A DNA stretch of 64,000 bases from Reticulascus tulasneorum. Taxonomy: Eukaryota; Ascomycota; Sordariomycetes; Glomerellales; Reticulascaceae. Below the pieces are notes generated by a model that had not been told where the DNA came from, searched no databases, and saw only the letters and a list, made by a program, of their open reading frames with translations. Of the stretch, positions 47,204-60,000 are shown one piece after another. The stretch's first letter is position 1; the number at the start of each line of letters is the position of its first letter. The stretch lies in contig LSAX01000003.1 of assembly GCA_001557505.1 (NCBI GenBank), forward strand, positions 2,852,001 through 2,916,000, in the 5' to 3' direction. The position numbers were made by a program, and so were the translations under genes.

Positions 47204-49775
47204 TCAGTTCGTAGGTGGCGGGAATGAGAATCCAGGTGGGAAGGCAGGCATCCCGTTGGGCATGGTACCGATCCCAAAAGGGAATGTCGTTGGGAGCGGC
47301 TGGGCATTGGCACCTGAAAGCTGGTGATCGCGAGAGTCTTCACGACGATCCCGACCCCGGCGCCATCGACTGAGGTCCTCCCGGTCATCGTCTCGGCCAG
47401 TTTTGGTAGACTTCGGTCCATTGTTGCCACCCTTATCCGTCTGCATCCTCCGGCTGATGGCTTTGGATGATACACCGGCACCGATCTCGATGTCTGGTTC
47501 TTCGACCACCATGCCTGTCACGATCTCCTTGCCGCCACTGCCTCCAAATTCGGCTGTCAACATCCACTTTCTATCTGCTTCGGTGAGCTTGGCGATTGGA
47601 ATGATGCTAACGCCTGAGGAGTAGTCGCTGCAATCTCTTGGGCCAAAGCCAACGCCCCACCGTGTCTTTCATTAAATTAGTATGAGTACCAAGGGCGGAT
47701 AGTGTCAGATAAATACTTACTCTAAGTGGAATATCCGTGTCCCTCATTCCATCCATTGCCTCTTTCGCACTGACGGCATCCTTCCGACTCAGCATCTTGA
47801 CGAAAGCATGCCGTTTCTCCTTGTTGACGATACAGGTTTGGACTTGCCCATAGCGATGGAAAATACTACGAAGCTCACTCTCAGAGCACCTAGAATGGAC
47901 GTATTAGTAAGTGAAAGGATCGCCGTAGGATTCCAAAGTATGGCTCTGCTTACGTAACACCACCAACGAACAAGGTCCGGCTCAAGACTTTAATGCTGCC
48001 GTTGGGAATTGATGGATCATACTCAATCCATTTTTCTGACGAACCTGAGCTGCCACGGCGCGGGCTCGGGCTTCGCCCTCCACGGCGGCCGGCTGGGCTG
48101 CGTTGACGATAATCGGCTGCGCCACCTCGTCCTCGACCACCACCACCACCACCACCACGTTCACGGCCACGTTCATCATGGCCAGCTTGGCCGGGAGAAT
48201 TGCGACCAAAGTCTTGGAATTTGTCACGGGTGGCTCCACGAGGAGAGTCATCCCACTGCCGGCCGGGCGATCTTGAACGGGAACGTGCTCGGTATCTGGG
48301 CGATCTCATTCCATCATTGAAAGCATTACGGTCACGTGATTCGTCCGCAGTCCTGTTTGGGGCACCCCATCCCTGTGCTGCAGCGTACGGGTTCTGGGCC
48401 GCAGGCATGGCTTGTGGAGCAGGGGCTACTCCAGCGGCAGTCATGGTCTGAATCAGAGCCGGTATCTTGTCAAAGGGCACACCTTGATCAGCGAGTGCCT
48501 TGATCAGCATCAACTGTTGCTGCATGTTGGGATCAAGTCCACCTGCAGCCACCGGAGCAGGGGCACCAGGAAATACGCTAGCCTGGTTATTTCCAATACC
48601 TGTAAACCCGAGTTGCGGTTGGCCTTGGCCGGGGACTTGAGGCGGGAACGCAAAGGGCATTGCTCCTAGATTTACAGAATGCGCCGTAGGTGGCATCTGG
48701 TAGGCTGGTTGGGTGTGGTTTAGTGCTGGAGGCGCTGGCTGTTGTGGGGCACTGCCATGTAGTCCAGACAATACATTATACGGAGCTTCCTGAGCTGGAA
48801 TGCTAGGATTACTTGGAGCCGCCGTGATGTTCTGGCGGGCGATATTGGCGAGAGCTTGCATGATGGCAGAGCTATTCGGGACCGCTGGTACTGAAGGCTT
48901 GCCGTCGAAAGAGGCAGCCAAGGCTGGCGGTGGGCTTCCGTCGGGAGTTGTTGACTGGTCTACAAAAACAAAACAATTGTCAGAATATCGCGCTCGATTG
49001 AACGAGCCAGGGGAATGAGACACAAGGGGTAAGGCGAGGCACGAATGTCTAAGTGACTTACTCGATGGTGGAGGAGCGCTCAGCTTTGCTCTAAATGACT
49101 CGAGCATCTGTGCAGGGAAAGTTTGACCCTTCTCCCAGATATCAACGAGTTTTGAGATCTTTTCCTACAATATGAGACACAACGTAAGTGGGTATTCTAA
49201 AATGGACCAGCAGGTCGAACGGGCAGGCGATTCTACTGCTTCAACTTCTGAGGTCTTGGCACCGACTGCAGTTGAAGGCGGATAGAACACAAACTGTTGC
49301 TACGGGGCGAGGCTGCGATTAATGTCAAGATGTTGCGTACCTTTTGAGCTTCCGGGGCGGACTGGATTATATCATTCATCAAGACTGGCATAAGTTCCGT
49401 CACCCTGTGGACAGCAGCGGCGAAGGTTCCATCTTTAGCGGAACTGTCTATGGTCTGTCCCTGAGCCTTTGCTTGGTCAAGCCACTTGCGCGTTACAGAA
49501 TCTACGACGTAGAGGACTCCCAACTTGTGTGTTCCTGGCGCCTTCTTGAAGTGGGTATATATCTTCTGGATGAGGACGGATTCGGACTATAAACGGGAGC
49601 ACGATGTTAGCTAATGTTTACGAATGCCTCGAGTGATTTTCTAGACTAGTCGTACCTGGACGTTCGAGACGCAAAGAGTGGTGATGTTCGAAATTCGGGA
49701 ACCAGATACTCCTGGCGGCTTAAGGCTTAGCATGGCCTGCAAGCCAGCCTCTAGTTCCGACACAGCGGAAGACAT
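47204..49775 (-). CDS. CID and RRM transcription-termination factor (Nrd1/Seb1/SCAF-like)
   Basis: This nuclear RNA-binding protein couples the RNA polymerase II C-terminal domain to RNA 3'-end processing. There are six exons on the minus strand: 49656-49775, 49341-49586, 49062-49164, 47954-48959, 47721-47889 and 47204-47665, giving 701 residues. The CID occupies about residues 1-150 (MSSAVSELEAGLQAML, QKIYTHFKKAPGTHKLGVLY, VDSVTRKWLDQA, KLVDIWEKGQTFP). A Pro/Gln/Ala-rich linker follows, then an RS- and RGG-rich stretch (RARSRSRSPGRQWDDSPRG). One RRM covers about residues 478-550 (KVLSRTLFVGGVTCSESELR, EKRHAFVKM). The C-terminal part carries DRKWMLTAEFGGSGG and ends FPPGFSFPPPTN. The order CID-RRM is that of yeast Nrd1 and fission-yeast Seb1. 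The 176-nt intron 2 is the longest assigned here. Confidence 0.92.
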
Positions 49776-51122
49776 GATTTGCTTGCGAAGGCCACACGGT
49801 TATCCCGCAAGCTAATACGGTCTCTCTGCGAATACGACAGGCAACAGAGTGCCAGGAAGGAGAATCAGATGTCCGGCAACGGGTCACTGAGTTGTACGTG
49901 AGAGTAGGTAGGTAGGTAGGTAGGTAGAATGAACAACGAGTCCGGTCCACACTCCCGATTTTTCCTAAGGCGATCAACTATTACAAGGTCGCAAGGTCAG
50001 ATGGTACTGAAGTACGGCTCAAAATACGAAACGTGGAAAGCCTGAGACTTGGGTGACTCTCTACTGAGGCGAGTCCAAATAGATCCAGCCAAGTCACAGA
50101 AATAGTTGCTAATCCGCAAGGACCAACAGATCCACTTGTCAAAGGAAGGTCGAGCTCTGCCTGGTAGTGTCTGTCAAAGTACGGGATGGACGCGATGGAT
50201 TTACCGCACTCGAGTGCGTGGGATGTTGTTGTGGTTGTGACGAGGTTAGTGTTTTGAAAAGAGGAGGCGAGGAAGAAATCGAGGTGGTGCAGTGTTTTAT
50301 CTCCGGCCTTGTGGCAAGCCACAAGTGCACGGTTGGGGCTAAGCGAAATTGGAGTTTGCCGCGGTTTACCCGGGCTGGACCTTCTCCAACTCAGCCACAC
50401 CATCTAAAGGAGTGTGTGTGTTCGGGAATGATGACATGGACGCTGGGCCACTGCTTCCCACAGGCCGAGGTGTCTCCGTGGACGAACGGAAGAAAGCGTG
50501 GTTTTTGAGAGGCAGCACATGGCTCAATTAATGCGGAGATTGTCGAAAGGAAGGATATACTGTGTCCTTGAGGGCTTATTGCATTGTGGGGTTTCCATCC
50601 AGTGATGCCCACGGCGGTATATTGCCTCAACTCCGTAGCGGGCTCGTCCTACGGCCTTCTTTACTGCACTAAAGTAAGGACAGAGACATGGACAATGACA
50701 CCAGTGAGAATGCGATATCGCACCGGGAACAGTGGACCAAGAGTACTCCATTTCGCAGGGGGGCTATAATCGGCTAGAGATGGACAATCCAAGGTAAGAG
50801 ACGTACTACGTAAGGTACGTAGCAGGTAGTTTGGGACACTGCCAAGTTAGGGTAGCTTAGGAAATAAATCAGCGAGTTATTCCGCTGGTGACTTATGGTG
50901 GGGGGCGTGTTAGGAGGGTGGATGCAAAGTATCTCAGTTCCAGACTAGAAGAAATTCCGTTGTCTCGCGCCGGTTTGGCTGACGTTGGTGATGTAACTCC
51001 CGGGGCCCCTGCACCTCCGGCGGGCCTTGCCTCATTATTTTTTTTCCCTTGCGCTGTTTTTATTCCCTTACTTTTCCGACCCTCAACCCTTCAACAGTCT
51101 AACCTCCCGAAACAACCTCACA
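49776..51122. promoter_or_regulatory. Divergent promoter region NRD1-like gene / citrate synthase
   Basis: About 1.35 kb lies between two divergent start codons. A (TAGG)n microsatellite lies at about 49905-49926, just upstream of the NRD1-like gene. A pyrimidine-rich stretch precedes the citrate synthase start. No gene was seen in it. Confidence 0.5.
49905..49926. repeat. (TAGG)n microsatellite
   Basis: About five tandem TAGG units lie in the promoter of the NRD1-like gene. Confidence 0.85.
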
Positions 51123-52828
51123 ATGGCTTCTGTTGCACGCCTCAGCTCCTCAGCTCTGAGAACCTCTCTCAGAGCTCCCACCTTCAATGCCAGACTCACA
51201 GCTTTCAATGCTGCAAGATGCTACTCGTCGGCGAAATCACAGGTACGGCGCTCTTGCTTCGGATCCCGTGGACCTCCGCCTGCGAAGCTTACACATTGAT
51301 GCAGACATTGAAAGAACGATTTGCCGAGCTGCTTCCAGAGAAGATCGAGCAGATCAAGGCGCTGCGAAAGTTTGTTTTTGCCATTGGCTTTCCCTGACCC
51401 GTATCTCATGTGGCTAATCGTGCTGCAGAGAGCATGGCTCCAAGGTCATTGATAAGGTGACGCTCGACCAGGTATATGGCGGTGCTCGCGGCATCAAGTG
51501 CCTGGTGTGGGAAGGATCCGTTCTCGATTCCGAGGAAGGTATTCGGTTCCGTGGCAAGACGATTCCCGAGTGCCAGGAGCTTCTACCCAAGGCTCCTGGT
51601 GGAAAGGAGCCGTTGCCAGAAGGTTAGTCCCCGATCCAGCTCCTCCACATGGCTTAAGCTGATCAATGCAGGTCTCTTCTGGCTGCTCTTGACTGGCGAG
51701 GTTCCCACCGAGCAGCAGGTCCGTGATCTCTCTGCAGAATGGGCTGCCCGATCCGATCTCCCCAAGTTCGTCGAGGAGCTTATCGACCACTGCCCTACCG
51801 ACCTCCACCCAATGGCCCAATTCTCGCTCGCCGTCACCGCGCTCGAGCACACTTCCTCTTTCGCCAAGGCATATGCCAAGGGAATGAACAAGAAGGACTA
51901 CTGGGGCTACACTTTCGAGGATTCCATGGATCTCATCGCAAAGCTCCCCACCATCGCGGCCCGCATCTACCAGAACGTCTTCAAGGGCGGCAAGGTTGCT
52001 GCAGTTCAGAAGGATAAGGATTACAGCTTCAACTTCGCAAACCAGCTTGGTTTCGGCGAGAACACCGACTTCATTGAGCTTCTGCGACTCTACCTGACCA
52101 TCCACACCGACCACGAGGGTGGCAACGTCAGCGCTCACACCACTCACCTGGTCGGTAGCGCTCTCAGCTCTCCTTTCCTGTCTCTCGCGGCTGGCCTCAA
52201 CGGTCTTGCTGGCCCTCTCCACGGTCTTGCCAACCAGGAGGTCCTGAACTGGCTCACGGAGATGAAGAAGTCTGTTGGCGACGATCTCAGCGACGAGGCC
52301 ATCACCAAATACCTCTGGACCACCCTGAACAACGGCCGAGTCGTGCCCGGCTACGGCCACGCTGTCCTGCGAAAGACTGATCCACGATACATGGCTCAGC
52401 GCAAGTTCGCTCAAGGTACGTCAGAAGTCGCATCCCGTGTGAGTGTTGTCGGAGACTGACCCCTTTACAGAGAAGATGCCCGAAGACCCCATGTTCCAGC
52501 TTGTCAGCCAAGTCTACAAGATCGCCCCCAAGGTCCTCACGGAGCACGGCAAGACCAAGAACCCATACCCCAACGTTGACGCCCACTCTGGTGTTCTTCT
52601 CCAGTACTACGGCCTGACCGAGGCCAACTACTACACTGTTCTGTTCGGCGTGTCTCGTGCCATCGGTGTTCTGCCCCAGCTCATCATCGACCGTGCCGTT
52701 GGCGCCCCCATTGAGCGGTTAGTATCCCGCCCATTTTCAATGACTACCAATCGGACATTTACTAACTATGTCTCAGACCCAAGAGCTTCTCGACCGAGAA
52801 GTGGATCGAGCTTGCCAGCAAGGTATAA
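51123..52828 (+). CDS. CIT1: Citrate synthase, mitochondrial
   Basis: This enzyme condenses acetyl-CoA and oxaloacetate in the mitochondrial matrix. There are six exons, 51123-51242, 51305-51369, 51429-51622, 51672-52415, 52471-52717 and 52777-52828, giving 473 residues. The introns are 49-62 nt and all phases agree. The first exon is a mitochondrial presequence, rich in Ser, Arg and Ala without acidic residues ([19 protein letters not shown], ending RCYSSAKSQ). Catalytic residues are visible as the His in [10 protein letters not shown], the His in [15 protein letters not shown] and the Asp in NVDAHSG. The C-terminus reads [16 protein letters not shown]. The lack of a PTS1 and the presence of a presequence make it the mitochondrial form. 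YHM2, the citrate carrier, follows on the same strand. Confidence 0.97.
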
Positions 52829-53501
52829 AGCCATTCTGTGGCTGCGTCGTTTTGGGGATGAGGAGACTGTAGGTTCGCATGGACAATCACTGTACGGGAT
52901 GAGGAATTGTATTGTTTCAGTCGTGGTGGATAGCTGGGCTTTCCTGCTTTGGGCGATACCAATCCACTGGGTGTGTAACAGTACAACAACAGCACTTCTT
53001 TACGAGGAATTCCTAGGACTTGTTTTATATAGTATTTTGGCGCCGGCTAGCCACCGTCAGCCCGCTAGAACACACACACACACAGACACGTTTGTGCTTT
53101 GATTGAAGTTTTCTGGCCTCTATCATTGGGCTGCTATTATATCAATCCGCACGTAGCTCATACTAGTGGGAGCCCCGTATTCGTGTGGCGGACATGAAAT
53201 GACACGAGATGGTCGTTACGATGTTGCTGCATCTTTACGGAATAAATGTTTGGCTGGCATACCGTGGACGCTAAATCAACGGGGGCCTGTGAGATTTGGT
53301 GAATCAGTAATCTGTACATCTGTACAGATCAATCCTCGGTGATTGGCATTGTCAATTCGTATGCCCGCCCCAGAGATTGTCCGGCCCCAGCCACGGGGTG
53401 AGAGGTGACGCATGACGGACCATCCCCACGGATTATTGCGTTGAGGACAACGGGGGAGCTGGTTGAATGGTTGAGCTCCAAACCAAACAAAACAAACCAC
53501 C

Positions 53502-53522
53502 AAAAAAAAAAAAAAAAAAAAA
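53502..53522. repeat. Poly(A) homopolymer, 21 nt
   Basis: A run of 21 A lies on the plus strand between citrate synthase and YHM2. It could be the tail of an old retroposed sequence, but no target duplication or matching body was recognised. Confidence 0.8.
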
Positions 53523-54276
53523 GCTGTGCTTGGGGGTACACGGGCCACCTGAGAGCTGCATTGGTCCCTGAACAGTACCTACCTACCTAGTAGTGGGAGG
53601 GGACCTCCAATTCTGTTTGGGGGTCCAGTTCAATGTCCCAAGGGAGATGTGCCTAGCTGCAGGTCTCAGAGCGAAAATGCTTGGAAAGCTCCTGAATCTA
53701 GTAGCAAGACTTCCTTTTTGCTCGTTTTTCATCGAGAGTGAGCGAGAGGAATTTCCTGTTGGTAAGGTCTTGATAATAACGATAATTGCTGGCCAGCCTC
53801 CCATATGGTTCTGGCCGTTTCTACCGGAAGCTAAACCCTATCCAACGGGCTTGAAAACGTTGCCTCTTCTGTATATATAATCTGGACGCCAGGCAAAGGT
53901 ACCACATACGGGCGGTACTGTAGGTGATTACCTTAGGTAGTGTAAGCGAAAATTACCCTCCCCCGTGCCTCTCTCCTCCCCATACGAAGTAGCAGTGAAA
54001 CCGCCAAGCTTTCCCTTTTTGGGGCATTCAGGAACTAAAGACGGACAGAAAGCTTGAGCTCCTCAGTGCGACTTCCGCCCTCTTCATTCTCACCTCTTTC
54101 ACACGTGCAAATCCTGTCCGTTCAGTTCCGGAGGTTAGCCATCAGCTTCACCAGCATTTCCCGTCAGCCTTCCGTAAAGAGCTTCCCAACCGGCCGAGGC
54201 TTATCTCTTAAGAGTGGTCTTAATCCCGCACCAAGCAACAAAAAGCCTCCATCGTCACACGAAGTCACACATCGGA

Positions 54277-54293
54277 CCCCCCCCCCCCCCCCC
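54277..54293. repeat. Poly(C) homopolymer, 17 nt
   Basis: A run of 17 C lies 84 bp upstream of the YHM2 start codon, inside the expected 5' leader or core promoter. Confidence 0.8.
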
Positions 54294-54377
54294 ATATCTT
54301 CCTACTACTTTTTTCTTTGCGAAGAAGCAGCCTCTTCCCTTGGTCAGGGCCCCCTTTTCGAACAATAACCGCAAGTC

Positions 54378-55483
54378 ATGGTCGCCGTCGCCGCAAGCCC
54401 GTCCTCCCTTGGGGATGGGAAGCTGGAGAAGAAGCCCGTCAAGTTCTCCAACTTGCTGCTGGGCGCCGGGCTCAACATGTTCGAGGTCACCACCTTGGGC
54501 CAGCCCCTCGAGGTCATCAAGACCACCATGGCCGCTAACCGCGGCGATGGCTTCACAACCTCGCTGGGCCGCATCTGGGGTCGTGGTGGTGTACTGGGCT
54601 GTAAGTTCTTCCATCCCCTATCCCTTCACCAACTTGCCTGCTAGAAGCTCCTCCCGCAAGCATCTGCTGATGAATTCTTCGCTGCGAAACAGTCTATCAA
54701 GGTCTCATCCCCTGGGCATGGATCGAGGCCTCCACCAAGGGAGCCGTGCTCCTCTTCGTCGCTTCCGAAGCTGAATACTACGCCCGTAGCTTCGGCGCCT
54801 CCGACTTTGGCAGCGGTATCGCTGGTGGTGTCACCGGAGGTGTCGCGCAGGCCTACGCAACCATGGGCTTCTGCACTTGCATGAAGACGGTCGAGATTAC
54901 AAAGCACAAGGTCGCTGCCACCGGGGTGAAGCCCCCGGGCACCTTCCAGACCTTCATGGGCATCTACCGCGCTGAGGGTATCCGCGGCATCAACAAGGGC
55001 GTTAATGCCGTGGCCATCCGCCAGATGACCAATTGGGGCAGTCGATTCGGTCTCAGCCGTCTGGCGGAGCAGGGCATCCGCCGCGTCAACGGCAAGAAGG
55101 AAGGCGAGGCGCTGGCCGCATGGGAGAAGATCCTGGCGAGTGGCTTGGGTGGTGGCCTGAGTGCGTGGAACCAGCCGATTGAGGTTATCCGCGTGGAGAT
55201 GCAGAGTAAGAAGGAGGACCCGAATCGACCGAAGAAGATGACTGTCGGCAATACCTTCCGATACATCTACCAGTCCAACGGTCTCAAGGGTCTCTACCGT
55301 GGCGTCGCTCCTCGCATTGGGCTCGGCGTTTGGCAGACTATTTGCATGGTAGCAATGGGTGATATGTAAGTTTCCTCGCGATCCCAGTTTCGGACATGGG
55401 ATTATTATACTAACGGCTGCTGCTACAGGGCAAAGACGTATGTGGAGAAGTTGACCGGCGACAAGGTCACTGCTAAGCATTAA
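54378..55483 (+). CDS. YHM2: Mitochondrial citrate/oxoglutarate carrier YHM2
   Basis: This mitochondrial inner-membrane carrier exchanges citrate for oxoglutarate and feeds the cytosolic NADPH and acetyl-CoA supply; the yeast protein was also described as mtDNA-associated. There are three exons, 54378-54600, 54693-55365 and 55429-55483, giving 316 residues. The introns are 92 nt (GTAAGT...ACAG) and 63 nt (GTAAGT...ACAG). The start is MVAVAASPSSLGDGKLEKKP. Carrier repeats show LGQPLEVIKTTMAANR, MGFCTCMKTVEITKHK and WNQPIEVIRVEMQSKKEDPN. Very conserved parts are FYQGLIPWAWIEASTKGAVL, NAVAIRQMTNWGSRFGLSRL and YQSNGLKGLYRGVAPRIGLG. The C-terminus is VTAKH. The match to yeast Yhm2 covers the full length. 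Confidence 0.95.
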
Positions 55484-55800
55484 GAGGCGGCGTTCAAGGG
55501 ATTATAGATCACCTGTTTGGTTCGGGATGAGGTTCACGCAACATGGCGGCGGGTAGACCTGCCCAAGCCATATTTTCATTGTTATGCGTGGCCTTGCGAA
55601 GGCATGATGCAGCAGTTTCGTTTCACGGTGCTATTTATCATCATATATGTGCTTTGTTTTAATATCTTGATGCGTTCCTGCAGGATCTTATAGACTATCA
55701 GTCAAATAACAGCTTCGAGCTCTCATGCGTTCGTACTACTCGATGCTTTCGGATTCTGTGTGTGACACTGTTGTTATAAATGAACAACGACTCGGATGGC
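55484..55800. other. 3' flank of YHM2
   Basis: About 320 bp of downstream region. No feature beyond an expected 3'UTR was seen. Confidence 0.5.
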
Positions 55801-57060
55801 CCTAGCATGTGGCTGGGGCAACTAGCCATGGACTGCTTGTTGTGAAAGCCGCCCATATAGTTCCTTGGTTGCGGAGCTTGATCTGTATCGCCCGGCCTGT
55901 CCAGGGAACCGCTTGTTCGAGGAGTAGATGATTACCCCGGCGGGTAGGGTCTTCGGTTGACGAGTGGCTCATCGGTAGCTGTCGAGAGTGTGCGTCATGT
56001 TCGAAATACAGCGAGATCGATGGCACACAGCTACAGGGGAATCCTACTCGCCGCCGTAAAATCATGCGTGTGTTAAGTTCGGAGGTCTCGAGAAGAGTCG
56101 GACCATCAATACGGTTCGGCACTTTTGGAGCAAGTTCAGGATGAGCTGTCCATGCCTGTGTGCACTGTGAGATGGAAAAGTAGTTGCGCAAGCTATATCA
56201 CCAGAAGGATGCTGGAGTTTCATCTCATAGCGTACGTTGATAAAGATAATCTGAGAGTATAGATCATAGAGCCTAGTCATAGAGTCTCCTGTTGCGTATC
56301 TAGGGTTGGCGGAGAACTTGGACGATACAGATAGTTAGGGGAGCGTCCATCCTGGGAGACTAAGTTGAGAGGAGCTGCAGTTATTGTATCACCATCCATG
56401 GTTGCCATGATATAGTTGCCAATGGATGTCCAGATATCTCATCCACATGTTCATATCAACAAATAGCAGCGGAAACGTTGTGGTTCCCCCAGAGTAGAAC
56501 TGCCCATGTATAAGGCCAGTATAAGTTTTCTTGCTGTGAATCCCTCGAGACTCGTCAGGTTGCTACATGGTTATATAAATGAATGCCGCGATGACCAAGA
56601 GGAACCCAACGAGTAACGCTTATGCGGCGATCGTCGGGTAACGCCAGTTCATCTTGAAATGGTACAGGCTGAACGAGAATGAATATGTCAATAATGCTGT
56701 ATAGGTGTCGTCGGCTGCATGGCCAGGCTCCAGCATCCGCACAAGTTGACTGTAACTTTCACCATCTACTACGACAACATGGAGAAGCTGGTTAATTCAC
56801 CAGCATAGACACCTCCTGCGCCGAAGGCATTGGGTTCCGGTCGTTGGTGCGGCGGCAGCGTCTCGAGCAGCTCAACAACAAAGTGAGAGAGATGAGCATG
56901 GTACAGATTATACCAACCCTAAGGTTGTTGAGAGCTGTTGGCCGAGTATGAAGAACTGCGTGTTCATGATGGCAAGAGCTGCTTCCCAAGGGTACTGCTG
57001 ATACTACTCATATGAGAGTTCTGGCCGTGCGGGAGCATTGTTGATACTGGAGTTGTGTAG
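55801..57060 (-). pseudogene. Possible decayed membrane-protein gene
   Basis: On the minus strand several open pieces read like protein but are interrupted by stops and frame changes. Examples are HAHLSHFVVELLETLPPHQ near 56850-56910, ADDTYTALLTYSFSFSLYHF then KMNWRYPTIAA near 56630-56720, and a hydrophobic ALLVGFLLVIAAFIYITM just after a TAA near 56570-56630. Many of the stops are TAA or TAG where CAA or CAG would restore the frame, as expected from C-to-T decay. No family could be named and no complete exon could be built, so this is only a candidate. Confidence 0.25.
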
Positions 57061-60000
57061 TCTAAGCCAGAATGCTACTGATCCTGTCTGTTGAACAAAG
57101 ATGGCTATCCAGGCTTATCATGGCTGGCATAGAGTTGACAAGTCATGATACTCGACAGTATAACGAGGTGGCTATGCCAGACTTATCACGACTGACCGGC
57201 TGCTTGGTATCTATTCCTATTCAACTCCAACATAAGGCTGGTCTGGTGTTGGTATCGTTGGCTCTGAGTAAGAAAGCAGTCTGGAGCTCTATAAAGACAC
57301 TTTGCCATGTGACTTGAGCAGGCATCAATATGTCATTCATCAAATGCATATTAAGGGCATGTTCAAGAGCATGTTCTAGACAGTCTCATCAAACGTATTA
57401 AAGATCTCTGAGTTGAGTTATGGTCATTTACACGCAAGTTATATCAAGAATGATTTGAGACTGTGTTGCCCACTGCCAGGAGATCCGGTATAAGTCTAGG
57501 AATCATAATGGGAAGAGAGACAACCTGCCGGCCTTCATGGACTCAACATGGCTCGGAAAGAATTACTGAAACTGCTCTGTAGAAGACATTTAAAACATAT
57601 AGGAGGATTATAACACGATGGGAAACTCATGGTTCCCCAACAAACGCTTGCCTACACAGACGTGAAAGCACCAACGATGATCATCTCGAAACTATCTCAA
57701 TTCTGTAGATATCGTAACCTAAAACCCGACCATTTATGTCTACTTGGCAGCACGAAAAGGGTCAGGTCAAAGCAGTCACATATCGCACAGCACGTCATGT
57801 ACGTACGTCCCATGCCCGCGCCTGCAGGACCAGACTTGGCTGCATCACAGCCCTCGGCACACTCGAAACGAAACAAAACGCAACTACATAACGCATGAAC
57901 CGATCCCAACACCGCGGCTGAGCCCTCCCCAAAAGTTTGGACGGCCAGGATGGTCTGGGGAAACCTTGCTACGATGATCGTTTCATGCACATCCTCCCTC
58001 AGCGCCGGGTTTGAAAAGGCTGGGACGGAACAGAAAAGGGACGCGCTCTGCCCAACGTCGGTCCGCATGCGAGGCTGAACTTGGTCGTGGCAACAGTTCT
58101 GTCGATACGCATGCGGCCGGTCTGGATTTCGAGCTGGGCAAGGCGTGCGGATGCGGACAGGACTTGCAAGTTGACTCGGAGAGGTTTCGGGGTTTCCTGA
58201 TTACAGCGTAGGGTATTTTCTGGCCTGCCGGAAGCATCTACCCTGTCCAGCCTAGATCTACCTTGCTATGGACGAAATCGTCGACAGGTTTCACAGCTTC
58301 ATGATTCGGCATTCACGTATCCGCAACTAGAGGTCTTACTACGTAGTACTCCCTGCGGAACCCACCGAGCTTCAGAGCGCAACTGCACTGTGCCCGCAAG
58401 TTCACATCACAATCATAACAAAACAATTCCACGAAAGGCTTGACTCGCCCACCACCTTGCGACGAGTGGACCGCCGTCAGGGCGGACAAGACTGCAACAG
58501 GCTGTCTTATCTCGAGTGTGACATTGGAAGCCACCAGTTTTGTCGGCTTTCACCCAAAAATAACGGCCCCCGAGAGATAGGCTTGGAAGGGGCGCGGACC
58601 TCGATGTTTCATTTTCATTGGGGGGTTTGTTTCAGGTCTTCTGCCACCCGATGTCGCCCTGCAGCAGCCGGCAAACCCATTTCATTTCAGCCTCTCTTTG
58701 CGCAAAGCAATTCGAGCTCGAACCGTGCGGAGCAGACACACACGGCTGGCTGCAAGCTTTTTAGACCGGAGCTTTTTTCGAAGGGCATTGGCCTTGGCCT
58801 TTGGGGTCACATATTAGCCGCAGGTTTTTTTTTTTTTTGGAGAAGCCCCGATCGCCCTGCCGGAATGAAGAGACCGACCATACAGATTACAGGGCGCGGG
58901 AATGCGAAAAAGGTAAATTGTCAAGGCTACCGACGATGTAACTCTTGGCTCTCTCTCTTTGAGGTTGGACAGATCTAGCAAAAGCTTCAAAACCCTAAAA
59001 GGGCAATTCTCAGAAGTCGCGTCCCTACTGGAATGTAAACAAACGCGAACCCATCGAGGTTAATGTCCGAGAAATGCCAGGTCCCCGGGACTTCAAGATG
59101 AGGATGGCTTCGGGTGGCCCAGGCGTGCACGCCCTACTGGCTAGGGACTAGGGCAAATGAGGAAACATGCTACCGTGCCCACCTTGGTGATTACAACAGG
59201 GTCCACGCACCCGTACGACTTTCTTGCCCTCATCTCACAGCGGGAGATAGGTCTCCCACAAGCCGTTGCGGCTGGTAGGGTAGGGGAGGGGGAGGGGAAG
59301 ATCCCCGATGGAAGGGCCAGTCTTTTTGCAGGATCAACAAGTGGTCCTCGAAGACTGTGCTCCAGGGTCTCCTCAGCACTGTCCCCGTCCTCGCGCCTCT
59401 CTCATCTCATCCCATGGCTTTCATGGGATGGGTACAAGCATCTGTCTATCAATTGGAAGCCAGGGTGCGTTTCCGAGTCTAACTTAGTCCAAGGTCAGAT
59501 ACGCACTAGGATTGAGCCCCAATAAGTTGCCAAGGTTTGCGTGCTAAATGCGGGCATTCAATTCTGAATGCCGTGCTTGGATCGCGGCAAGAAACGGCCG
59601 ACGACGAGCTGTCAGGCTAGTCGGTGGTAGTACAAGGCATGTGTGGCCAACCAGTCGCATGAAAAAGGTGTCCTGAGTGTTGCTCTGCACTGGGGTGACT
59701 AACCCTCGCATTTACGGTCTGCAATCCACCTTGTAGATTATTCTTAAACATGCACATGAGACCTCAAGCAAATAGTCGGAGCCTGAAAACTACCGACTGG
59801 CCTCTTCGAGAAGGTCAAGAGGGTCTCCCAAGACTTGCCAAGTGCAATCTGGACTCATGAGGGAGTTCCTTTCGCTGGCTAATGTCCCACGGCGCAACGG
59901 AACTTTGCGGGCTTGGGGAGAGCCAAGAGAGATCATCTAGCCGCATTGTCTTGGGACTCTGGAACAGAAAAAAGGCTCATAGAGATAGGTGTAGGTTGGG

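Larger units (their letters stand above)
52829..54377. other. Intergenic region citrate synthase / YHM2
   Basis: About 1.55 kb. It holds the citrate synthase 3' region with a short (CA)n tract (about 53071-53084), a run of 21 A (53502-53522) and the YHM2 promoter, ending with a run of 17 C (54277-54293) about 85 bp before the YHM2 ATG. No intervening gene was seen. Confidence 0.55.

Noticed and set aside
51494..52414. 306-codon frame antisense to citrate synthase
   Set aside because: It is a shadow of the strongly codon-biased sense gene.
54641..55480. 279-codon frame antisense to YHM2
   Set aside because: It is a shadow of the sense gene; the sense protein matches a known carrier along its whole length.
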